A stretch of DNA of 64,000 nt, taken from the NCBI GenBank assembly GCA_030141605.1, contig JAQGDQ010000129.1:423281-487280 (forward strand), given 5' to 3'. The position numbers and the translations under genes are program-made. This stretch comes from Tubiluchus corallicola. Its lineage: Eukaryota; Priapulida; Priapulimorpha; Priapulimorphida; Tubiluchidae. Below, in pieces: positions 11,795 to 23,337 of the stretch. The notes under the pieces are model-generated. The model searched no databases and was not told where the DNA came from. It saw only the letters and a list, made by a program, of their open reading frames with translations. Position 1 is the stretch's first letter. Every line of letters begins with the position of its first letter.

Positions 11795-14700
11795 TCACAT
11801 CTTAACTTTCGCATAAATTATGAGTGATTTACTTGGAAGCGGAGTATTGTCATACACAGAAAAACCTTCTGAAATGCTGTGAAAACAAGACAAACTGTTA
11901 ACATTTCTATCATTGTCCGGTACACCAAGTTTAGTCAATAACTGATGTGATAAATTTGGAGTAATAGGTTGAAGTAGTAAGCCACACACACGTAAACTTT
12001 CCATGGCAATATGAAGAACTGTATTCAAGTGAGGCACATCTCTTATATCCTTGGTCAAAGTCCATGGCTTTTGGTTTTGTACAAAAGCATTAGTTGCACG
12101 TAAGCAAGACATTATCTCATCAAGTCCCTTGTAGAAATTATATTCGCTATAGTGGTCCGAAACAGTTTCTGAAATAACATCAAAATAATTACAATCAACA
12201 TGAATTGTTTGTTTTCCATTATGGTGTGCATTAGTAACCATAATAATGACAATTGTAGCAATTATGAAAATCCTTAATTTGCATTTTACTGATTAAATAA
12301 AGTACAAATTCATATACATAAAGTGGCATATCAGTTATACGTGGAGCATCGCACAATGCATTAAAATACTTTTTTAAAGAAACGACCCCACAATTATTTC
12401 AATTTTATTTCATTAGGTCCATATTAACATTGTGGTCGTACTCTTTCCCTGCTGAGTTGGCTGCACTAAGTGAAAAACTTTCAGTTAATTACTTTAGCAC
12501 ACATATATGCATAAATATTTCTCATAATTTATATTTGCTATGAAAGCAGAAGTTTGTCACTGAACAAAAATTGCTCATACTTTTCAAATTATTAGTGACG
12601 TGTCTGTAATGATCAATACCATGAATTTTAGCTGACTGTCAGCTAAAATCCATGATATTTGTCTATCAAACAGTAAAACAATGAATGAGTGCATTGTAGG
12701 TAATCGCTCAACACAATTCCTTTTCCCAGCTTTTATAATATCTGCTTTAAGAAGATATTACAGCGCAAAGTCATCAGCATCAAAACTGTAGTTAAGTGAT
12801 GCGTCAAACAAACATCGACCTGTAAAAGCACTGAATGGTAGTTTTTCAAAAGACGGTTGTTTTTAATGCTAACACACGGGACGACAAAACACCATCAACA
12901 GAAGCACCCGGTACTTGCAAACAATATATTAGGAAGCAAAAATCAATAAGCTTGCCAGAAATTGATCTAAGGTATTAATCTGAACTGACAGTACGTGCCT
13001 GCTAAATGGCTGATGAGATCCACTAAGTTTTTTCCTTCCATACCACACTGGTTAGTAAATGCTTCGAAGCATAATGGAGGAAAAACACGTGCAGGATTTA
13101 CAGCCACAGACGTACAACGATTAAGTAGATTTCCTAAAGTGTCTGCCAGTTCAGCATTCAGCATTTTTACGATCTTCTCTGTGTTATAATCTGAAAAAAT
13201 GGAATCATGCAACACTCACAAGATTCTGCTAAACATGAGATTATAATGTGCATTCTAAGTACGTATTATTACAGAATTATTAAAATAATTATCCAAGACA
13301 ATTTATACAGGCACTTCAAGGTATTTATTATTAAAACAACACAATTTTTATTAAAAACTTTAATGCACAAATGTTTGGACATACTTCTAAACAGTTGTTA
13401 ATTAAAGTTTTTAAATAAAAGTTGTGTTGTCTTAATAATATAATTATTGCACGATAATTATAGCATGCCTCTATTTCAATCACAAATAATAATTGTAAAG
13501 CAAACAATTATAAAGTATAGAACCAATGCATTTATGTCACACAAATAAATCCTAACAATGGATTGCCAAAAAGCAGAACAATTAAAGCACAGTAAATGCC
13601 TAGTGATGTAGTCAATCTAAATAAATTAACATGTTAAACCTTTAGGCTCTGCTGTCTGTTCTTATAAATAGGAAATAATATTTTGAAATGTTAAGAACTT
13701 GTTGCTATATTGCTCTACAGTTCCACCACACAAAGTCAGGATATCTTTTTATATTAATGAAATGCCTACTCACCATAACTTTCTCACTTTTTCGTGAGAA
13801 AACTGCTCAAAAAAATTGCTGCAACAACAGGTATACAGTGCTAAACTCTGTACAGTGAATTGGAAGCAGCAGCTCTAACTTAACAGTTTAACGCTTCTGA
13901 AAATTAATTGCAGCTTAACGATCTTTTGACTAATTAACTAAGGCAAACCCTAAAATTTTATTGCAGAAGGTTCTGTCATATGTCCAAAGAGTCATTAGCC
14001 TGAGTTTCATGTCAATCTGATGACTCGTTGTAGAAACACGAGAGACAGATTAATTGCTAAGAATTAGGAAAGAATTACAAAAGTGGGCTAAGTGAAAACT
14101 AAAACACAGCACTTACTACCATCTGAATGAGGAACACCTTCCCTGAGTAAGAAGTAACGAAAACCATCAACAGAAAAATCATTCATAGCCTTCCATGGAT
14201 CGATAACATTTCCTCTGCTTTTAGACATCTAAATAAGTTAGAAACATTTTATTAGAAATAGGAAAATATGCATTATGTTACGAAAACTTGGTCTAATTTC
14301 TCTAATGTTTTGTGGTTAAACACAATAAAAAGTAATATCATCCTTTCATTGATCAGATAGAGCAAAAGCAAACTATGCAACAAACATTATGCCATTTTTT
14401 AACTGCAGAGCTACTTGTTATATTAACAATATTCATATGATGTTCCCTATTGTAAAATCAAAATAACTTAACTACTTATCAGTTATGAACTATCAACTAA
14501 AAGATATTTTAACTAAATTTGAATAACCTAATTTTTATCCATCAAGGAACAAAAACTGTCTGCAAATACCTTAACACTGTCAACAAGCCAGTGAGAATGA
14601 CACAAAATTTCACCAGGTAAAGACAATCCTGCAGCTAGCAGAAATGCTGGCCAGTATATGGCATGAAACTTGAGAATATCTTTTCCGATAACGTGACAAG

Positions 14701-17700
14701 TAGGAGGCCACATAAAATCAGAACCAGGATATCCAGAAACAGTGAGATAGTTGAAAAGTGCATCTAACCAGACATATATCTGTAAGTTACAAAATAAAAT
14801 AGCAAAAAAGTGCCAGCAAGTAAAAGACTTTCCAAGTAAATATGCAAGGAATATCAAAATAAGTTGAGGAAGACTAAATTCAAATGTAAACAAACAAATC
14901 ACCTGTGTTTCAAAGGCTTTAACATAATTAAGAAAGATGTTTTGCTAGTGAACATGTTATGTGACTTTGACAATAGTTATAACAGTCTGCTTTAGGTTGC
15001 AGATCTTACACTGCATTCAAATAAAAAATGACAAAATGTAATGATGTTCAACAATTTTAGCTAAGAAGCAATCAAAAGAAAAAATGTTTACTGCTGATGT
15101 TGAAAACGCAAATCAAGGATTCAGATGTAATGTTGCACTTTACTCATTATCTATAGTTTGATAAACAATCGATAGCTTCACCCTGCATCCATTTTGTTTT
15201 TCATAAATCAGTACTAAGTTTAAGTCTACATTAAAAAAATAATTTCACACAACTCAACACATGCAACATTATTCATTGTTTACAATGGAAATGACTTACA
15301 GATATACGATAAAAATTTTACTGAAAGTGAACATCCTCGTGAAATTTGACTTGTGCATATAATTGTGAAGCTTTCTAGGTGCGAACTACTATCACTGTAT
15401 CACTGCCACATCACACAATGCATTTGTCAACCAACATAATGCTTTCTGTTAATTGCATAGTAAATTAAATAACACAAAAAAAGCGAAACCTATTCTGTAG
15501 CTATGGCAGAGCTTCAAAACTATTCTGTAGCTCTGCCACGGTGAGCTTCAACATTATTCGTAGTCTTTTAGCCAAAGACTGAAAAAACTTAGAAAATCTT
15601 TAATTTTGTTTATCTCACCAAGAATACAAGAAAAACTAATTATGGTTAGTTAAACTTTTATTTTTTTAAATTTTTATATTAATTTGCAAGCAATGATGCA
15701 AAGCTACTCTACTACATTTACACATGCATACTTACAGTTTGTGTGTGATCCCTAGGCACAGGAATACCCCACTGCAATCTGTTTCTTGGTCTCGAAACTG
15801 AGAGATCCTCTAGTCCTTCCTGTATCCAACCTTTTACCAAATTTTGAAACTTGGCTGGCGTTATCACTAAACACATAAATTTTACTTATGACAAATATAG
15901 ATGTTATTAATAGAATATGTAGTAAAATAAAATTTCTATTGGAAAAATATAATGCACAGTCTAAACAAAGCTTGAATTGATCAGGCTCCCATCCAGACAT
16001 TAGTTTAGCTGTTCTTACTCATGGTATTAACTCTGACAATCAAAAAATATATTGCAAGCACTTCACAATAAATATGTAATACTACTAATCAAAATAAAAC
16101 ACAATGCTGTATATAAATCTTTACCTCCAGCCCGTTCCAACCAGTGCAGCAATGGTTCTCTAAACGCAGATAGTCTAAACATATAATTCTCTTCACTGAT
16201 TGACTGTACGGTACTCCCAGTTTCAATAGACACCTTTTAATCAAAATATTTATTAGAACTGCTGTTTATTTTACATATTGGTACAGCAAACAGTTGACTG
16301 TACTCTCGTAAAATTTTCAGAATGTTTTTTTCAAAACTACACGCATTTCCATTAGACTACACAGCCAATACATTTTCCACCATTTCCTAAAATTCTTAAA
16401 GTTATACAACAGCACGCATTATGGAAAATGATTACATTTATTAAGCTTTGTTAGTCCTGCATTTTACATAACAAGAATTCAGATTGACGTATGAATGTAT
16501 GTTACATTTACTAATTAATTAAAACATTTATTAATTAATTAAAAACCTTTATGGTATCTCCCGAGTTGTCACGATGATCAATTACTTTAGAATCAGGATA
16601 AAAAGCCTCATCAGTCACGCTGTACCAGCCCTTATATTCACCTCTATATATGTACCCTTTTTCAACAAGTCCTTTCTGTAAATAGATTCTGTAAAACTAG
16701 AATTATAAATGGCAGTTTTATTATGTGATGGCCTGTTGCAAGCACGTGTATTTGTGCAAGTACAGTACTTAAATGTCTCACCCTAATTAATACAATATAT
16801 GCACAATCATACAAATATGTATACATATGCACGAGCTGTTCACTTTAAGATCCGTTCTGTAAAAACAAATTTATTAACTGGCTGTCACTTTTAGATACAT
16901 GCATATACTTATTTTTACTATTCACTTTTGTAATCAAGGCAAGCTTTGGTGAGACAACCCTTAAGTTTCAGCCACTTGTCACTGGCTATAGGGCTACAAT
17001 CCTTCAAATTTGCCTAACAAGTCGAATTTCCCCATTGCATCTAACTCCATGTGCTTCCGTTTGTCTAGCTTGTTAACACATTATCTACAAAAACTTTGCT
17101 TAGAAACTTTTTTGAAGCCAACATGACTGTCCATTGTTGTACTTCAGTTATAAAAGGAAATACAAAGTTGAAAAGTCATACGTGTTGTCGTATTCACACA
17201 CTACGTGTTCTTTCTTTTGCAACTTGTTACTGCACATTTAACAAGGATGAATGAACTTACGATCTAAAATTGTAACAGACATATACGCATCTGTCATTTT
17301 CAAAGGACAATATTATGAAACAAAAATTTCTATTCCACAACAATAGAGCCCGTTTTAGCCAAAATCTGCTTCCTATTAACAACAAACGTTTCAGGAACAT
17401 CAGTTTTCCTTCATAAGAAATGCAGCCATATTTAATCTAGTTATAAATATTTCAACTGTTAGTTGTTTCTTATATACCACATTTTTCGTCACCATGATTT
17501 AATTGTTACTAATCTGGGTGCAAATAATGAGCTATATAGAGGTAGAGGATTCCACTGACCTAAACTCTGACTTTGACGTATAATTAATTACATAACAATT
17601 TTAACTTCAGTTATTGCTCTATCATAGTGATCACTCATTAACCCTCCTTACTTGTCCTCTTAAATCCCACTTAACATATTCTATCCTTAGCTCATTCACA

Positions 17701-20700
17701 GTACATTTTTTCTTAATCTTTTATTTTTTACTGAAAATACACTCTTAACAAATTTAACACTCTTTCACAGTGATTTGTGACACAGTGGCATTTTGTGAAC
17801 AAGATCATTTACAGACCAATAGATGAAAATTTTCAGCCTCTGGTGATTGACAATCTTGTTCAAATGCTGTGCAACTATAATGCTACATGTAATGTGTGTT
17901 GTGTTGAAGTAAAAATAAACTTGAACTTGAACTTGACCATTTCATTAAACAGCAATGTTCTATTGTGTTTATAAAAGTTTTTGTTAGCCAACCACATTAG
18001 AAAACTACACAAAAACATATCAGTTCCCAATAATAAACCAATGCATGATATTTTTATGCAGGACAGTTGAAAAAACTACAAACTTACACAACAGCCATTT
18101 TAAACATCATAATATGAATATAAAAAGCATTATAGAAACATATGTATAGGTCCAAACATCTTTAAAACAAAAGCATCCAAAAGTTCCAAAATTTGCATGA
18201 TTTTTTATCAGATAACAAAAACAAACGGTTGGTATGATTTGGTTATGGCATCAACAATCCAAACAAATCCACCCAAACAAAAAGCATATAAATGAATAAT
18301 TCTACCTATAAAATTGACAATAATAAGTACTCACCCAAATTTTCTGCACCACTTCTTTATGCTTTTGCTCAGTGGTCCGCACATAGTGTGTATAGCTAAT
18401 GCCAGCATGATCGAAAAGGTTCTAAAAGTAAAATATTTTATACTCACACAAACCATATATTGGAAGGTTGTCGACAAATTACATAATGCACATCAAGCCA
18501 TTGCAAATTCTGACAGGCAATGTTTATTTTCTGACAATTAATGGTTTTTGTTTTCCAGCAGCATCAAATTTCATCACTTTTGTGTTTTGCTTTTATCAAA
18601 CCTGCCATTTGAACGAAAAGACAGGATACTGGGTGACCCTTTGGTCCCTCTCTGGTCCTAATCCATAATTACATTTATTTAACTTGAAACAACAATATTG
18701 CTGCAAATAAGACTGGAGAAAATAAAATGTTCCGTTTTATGTTCTATGTTTAAATAACATTTAGCAAAATAAATGCTGTTGGAGGGTGTCAATATCAAAC
18801 TCTATGACTAGGTTTATTGTCTTTGTATATTGTGTTATATTATTGTGTATTGCTTCATATCGTATTATATTGTATTGTACTGCATTGTATTCATCAATAA
18901 ACTTATTAATATGAAAACACATCCTTCAAATACTTGTGATTTCAATACTAAATGATATCAAACTGACTCAAAACTACAACCTAACCTTAAAGTATGTGAA
19001 GTAAAATTAGAACAAATTACAAGTTAGTTATAAAGCATCGCTTATGAATTATTACTAAACTTTAAATGCTGCTGAAATATTGTGACAATATCCTTCAGGT
19101 TGCTCGTTAGCTAAGGCAGCTGCTTGCTGAACCTAGAAAAAAGTAAAAATATCAATCAAAAGAAATTTATTTAAATTACTAAAAGAATTGATACACAGAC
19201 AGAAACAAAGATGTATAACAAATTCCTAGCTCAAATGTTTAACTTTAAACATAATAAACCAAGATTTAACAATTTTTGGGGCCAGAAAGCTTTCATGCCT
19301 TACCACTAGTGCACATAAATGTATTACCATGGTGCATTATCAAACACTCGTGATTATCACATACAATATTACAGGAACTTAAAATACAAATAGGTAACAA
19401 CAATAACAGTGTACACTTATATGCCAACAGATAAAAGCAGTCCATTCACGGAATTGGTCATTGGTCTTTAAGCAGGCTGGAAGTGTTTTCGCTGTTCTCC
19501 AGCAATTATTGTTGCGTAATGTTTTTAAGCAACGAACAATAAACGTCTGCCCAACATTTTGTTTTCTAGCCTCGCCGGTCAACTTTGCATACCACTAGCA
19601 AGCATTTTTGAAATTTCTTTTCAAACACATGCCCTGCCTAGTCATTGGTCGTGTGCCAACAACGCCCCAGTATTTAAGAAAGGTGACCATGCAGACCCCC
19701 TTAATTATCTTCCCATTAACTTGCGTAACTTGCAAGGTGATGGAAATTTGTATTAAAGGCGAACTGTTAGATTATCTGTTATTACATAATTTAATCTCTA
19801 AATCTCAACATAATTTTATGAAAAACGGGTCTATATGAACACGGTTACTTGATTGTGTTAATGATTGGTGTAAAAGTGATAATAAAGGTTCGCAATTAGA
19901 TGTGCTGTATGTTGATTATGCAAAGGCCTTTGATCCTTTGATAGCATTGCTCATTCAAAGCTTTTAACCAAATTCCAGTCTTATGGTGTTTCTGGTAATC
20001 TTTTTGCATGGATCCGGGCATTTTTAAGTAATCGTACCCAAAGAGTTCTCGTAGGTCAAGATTTTTCTCAATATAGCCGTTATTTCTATTATTTCTGTTA
20101 TTTCCCAATCTGTTATTTCTGGAACACCTCAAAGCAGTGTACTTAAACCAATTTTTTTGTTTATTATATTCATTAACTTTGTACCACAAGAATTAGCTGC
20201 TATTACTTGTAGGCTATATGTTGACAATCTGATATTGTATGCCTCTGTTAACGACAACAATTCAAATGCTATTGAAACCTCGTCTGTTTGGTGTGCACAT
20301 TAGCAGCTTTCTATATCTGCTCATAATTGCGCTATGTTCCACTTGGAACGCGGTAAACCTCAATTACAATATATCTTAAATGGAGTTACTTTGCCTGCTA
20401 AAAATTAATATAAAGATCTAGGAATACCTTTCTGTTCAAACTTGTTTTCTAAATATGTTAAAGACCAAGTTGCCAAAGCCTTTTCACTGTTTCTCCATGA
20501 AGAACAAAAATACCCTCATGGCTGCTTACAAAGCCTATGTTATGCCACTACTTAAATATTGTACACCAGTGTGGTCTCCGCATCATATGCAGGACATTGA
20601 TGCTAAAGAGAGAGTTCAGCGACATTTTACATGCAGATTATTTGCCCATTGTCAACTTGGTGTTTTTGACTACGTGGACAGATTGCTTATTTTAGATTCA

Positions 20701-23337
20701 CAACCACTCAAAGTCAGAAGGATAATTTTTGATCTTAAGAAGGTTTATAAAATATGCCATAAATTAGTAGATTCGTCATTTGATGATTTCTTTTGTTATG
20801 CTCCTACCCTAAATTTGCGTGGTCACAATAGCAAATTGTTCAAACATTATTCTAGATTAGGTGTATACAAATATTTGTTCGCAAATAGAGTAGTCTGGAA
20901 TGATCTTAATTATGACATAATTAATACATCAAACATTGCCATTTTCAATAGCAGACTAACAAGCTGCAATTTTTAAAGCTACTGCCATTTTAATAATTTT
21001 ACGTAAGCTATTTTTTCTTTATTGTATGTAGTGTATCCCCATTTTAAGTTTCTTTTAAGGTTTTTAGGTTTTAAGTTTTTTTATTTATTGATGAAATTTT
21101 TACTGCTAATGTATTTGATTATAACTGTGATTGTAAATGTATTGCAAATTAGTTTATATTATATTATATGGCTAGCATAAGTGCTATGTGCCTGCTGTCA
21201 TTTTTCTTATAAAAATGTATTTTACAAAAGTAAAAAAAAAGTAAAAAATTCTTGCTGCAAACCAATATCTAGCACTCATTAACTTTTATATAACACAACC
21301 TGAATCAAACTGAAATAGACCGGAATAATTCTGAACTCAAGAATAATCCTCTAAAATGAAATACTGTTCAAATCGGCATATTCGTATATGCAAACATCGT
21401 ACAGGAATTAGACAGAAACAGTATAGCAGAGAAGTCCAACAGCAGCAGTGTTTCCAGTGATCACTACTGCATTTACTAAAAAGGTTAGGCACAATATAAT
21501 TATGATACCCAAGAACATATAATCAAGCAAGGCCAATAGTTACCTTTAAGCCATGCTCGTCAGTACCAGTAGAAAACAAAGTGTCATCACAAAGAAAGCG
21601 GTGCCATCTGTGGGCTGCATCAGCAATTACAGCTGAATACAGGTGACCAATGTGTGGAGCTAGAAAAAAGTGAAAAAGGGAAAAAATGTCAGCCACCAAA
21701 ACTAAATCCTGTAAATAAACAATATGTAAGAGCAATGTTTTAGGACTCTTATACTCTGTAAGTCGTATACTGCCCTCACACATGAATTATATCCCTTTTG
21801 TTGGGTTTACAATTACAGTAGTCGCCGCTTAATAGACTCACTTTGGGACCGATGTGTTTTGACTCAATTAACCAACTGAACCGTTTAACTGATTGGTATA
21901 GTATTACAGGTATAGAAGTATGAGTCATCAGCTTACTATGCACTACAACGGTTTTTAATGAATTTTAGAAACGAACTAGTCCCTTAATTCGTTTGTGCAG
22001 TTAAAAATTAGAAAAAGTATTTTAAAATATTAATTTATATAAATGAATTAGCAATAAGTTAAAAAGTATACTTTTCTAAATCACAGACTTTTCTAAGTCT
22101 GTTTATTTGCAAAAATTACAAAAATTCCTTCAACGTCGGCTACTTCATTTTTTCCTGAACAAGTTGGCCCACAAAGTCCTCCTAATTATAGAAACGTTGA
22201 AAATCTGTTGTTGTGCATGACTAAAACAGTTCTGAATCGTCTGTTCTTATTTGTTGTACGATGTTTACTCTTGTAAGTTACACTGGCTGATTACTGTACC
22301 TGCATGTTTGACTGTTAACTCATAAAGCCCGAAAGCGTGATTTGCAACTAGAACATCAAAAGCAAACTGCTAGGCAACTGATTAAATGTTTAGCTTCCAG
22401 AAATTCTTTGAGTAATGAGGTTAATTGCAGTGGGCGAGCGGATAACAGTTTCAAAGCAAAACCGCTATTAGCGCATGATAAACGTACCTGTTTACAAACA
22501 AAACGGTACTTAATATGATTGTTTCTAGATATATAATGCACAAAAGGGAAGTAAAGATGACATAAAAGTACGAAAAACTGTTTGGTACATACAAATGCCT
22601 TATTTTAAGTATTGGAAAGGAAGGTATTAAGTAAGGAAAAATATTGAGTCAATTAAGTGAAGTTATTTGAGTCAATTGCTGATAGTTTTTATGTATATTT
22701 GAATAGAAGCAGGCTGTTCCGGGCGGTTTTGAGACAATTGCGATTGAGTCTATTAACCGTGAGTCTATTAAGTGGCGACTACTGTATATCAATGATAACA
22801 GCAAGCATTTTGTGAATGAACAAAACCTTCTAATCTATCATCCACAAACTACAATATACTCTCCATTATTTATTGTACATCTGCTCAGCAAATCAACTAT
22901 TGGTCAGCAGAGGCAACAAAAGATGCACATAATTAAATACCTCAGTAAACATACTTAGAAAGACATTACTGGTTCAGAGTGGCAAAGGTGTAAGTAGCTG
23001 AAATCCACATAAATGCAATATTAGAACTACATCATCTTAAGTGTAAAAGTGGCTTGCAACAAATAATTCTTTCACACAATAATGCAGAAAGATCAGATTG
23101 TAACAGTATCAGTTTTAAATTATTACTATCATAAAGGTGAAATTAATTCCCTGTAAGAGCCTTACCTGCATTTACATAAAAAATTGGCGTTGTTATGAAG
23201 AACTTTTTGTTAGTAGAAGAGGTGCATGTTGTTGTACTTGCAGCAGCAAATGTAAACTGGCAGACATTATGGCATCCAACTAAGCAACGTCTAGATGTTA
23301 TTCCAACCAAGGTTACGAAATTAAAACAGCATGTCAT
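11795..23337 (-). CDS. MARS2: MARS2, mitochondrial methionyl-tRNA synthetase
   Basis: This class I aminoacyl-tRNA synthetase charges mitochondrial tRNA-Met. Coding exons (minus, 5' to 3'): 23337-23166, 21659-21544, 19132-19061, 18421-18335, 16675-16547, 16233-16125, 15866-15736, 14779-14570, 14228-14117, 13190-12999, 12168-11795. They total 1704 bp, 567 aa (human about 593). The first 44 residues contain Arg and hydroxylated residues but few acids, fitting a mitochondrial presequence. The catalytic domain shows [16 protein letters not shown] (HIGH at 60-63), [50 protein letters not shown] and KMSKS (342-346). KMSKS is split between exons 8 and 9. The anticodon-binding region follows ([32 protein letters not shown]). 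The start chosen is the first ATG in the open frame before the conserved core. Intron 10 requires a GC donor. Introns 1 and 2 hold mobile elements. Confidence 0.95.
13326..13440. repeat. Foldback repeat (about 40-bp arms)
   Basis: Arms 13326-13364 and 13401-13440 are reverse complements apart from two mismatches and one indel, around a 36-base loop. The motif ACAACACAA / TTGTGTTGT sits in the middle of each arm. The structure lies in MARS2 intron 9. It may be a short foldback MITE. Confidence 0.75.
15490..15562. repeat. Short tandem duplication (30-bp period)
   Basis: The string CTATTCTGTAGCT occurs twice, 30 bp apart, each time followed by a GCAGAGCTTCAA or GTGAGCTTCAA block. A third decayed start (ATTATTCGTAG) follows. 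It lies in MARS2 intron 7. Confidence 0.55.
17879..17936 (+). mobile_element. LINE/SINE-like 3' tail
   Basis: On the plus strand the sequence runs GAAGTAAAAATAAAC followed by three TTGAAC-type hexamer repeats. This is the usual 3' end of non-LTR elements that finish in a short tandem repeat. It lies in MARS2 intron 4. No protein-coding part was recognised upstream, so this is a weak call. Confidence 0.35.
19562..21240 (+). pseudogene. Decayed non-LTR retrotransposon reverse transcriptase (CR1/jockey-like)
   Basis: Broken frames give recognisable reverse-transcriptase blocks in order: [20 protein letters not shown] (19654 on), a frameshifted [12 protein letters not shown] (about 19900-19935), [20 protein letters not shown] (about 19980-20040), a degenerate [10 protein letters not shown], and [10 protein letters not shown], where the usual YADD motif is altered to YVDN. 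A last intact stretch at 20455-20976 covers the RT C-terminal region ([23 protein letters not shown]). Frameshifts and in-frame stops mean it cannot make a full enzyme. An A-rich end at about 21230-21245 may be the 3' tail. It sits in MARS2 intron 2, antisense to the gene. Confidence 0.85.
21816..22784. mobile_element. Non-autonomous TIR element with TA flanks (pogo/Tigger-like)
   Basis: The ends are CAGTAGTCGCCGCTTAATAG... and its inverse, matching at 25 of 26 positions through GACTCAC. TA dinucleotides flank both sides (21814-21815 and 22785-22786). CAGT-type termini with a TA target duplication are typical of Tc1/mariner pogo-Tigger elements. The 969-bp interior shows no transposase frame. 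It lies in MARS2 intron 1. Confidence 0.85.

Noticed and set aside
11795-12241. Starting the last MARS2 exon at the ATG near 12241
   Set aside because: The first part ([20 protein letters not shown]) lies upstream of the TTTCAG acceptor and has no match to the family; the exon begins at 12168.
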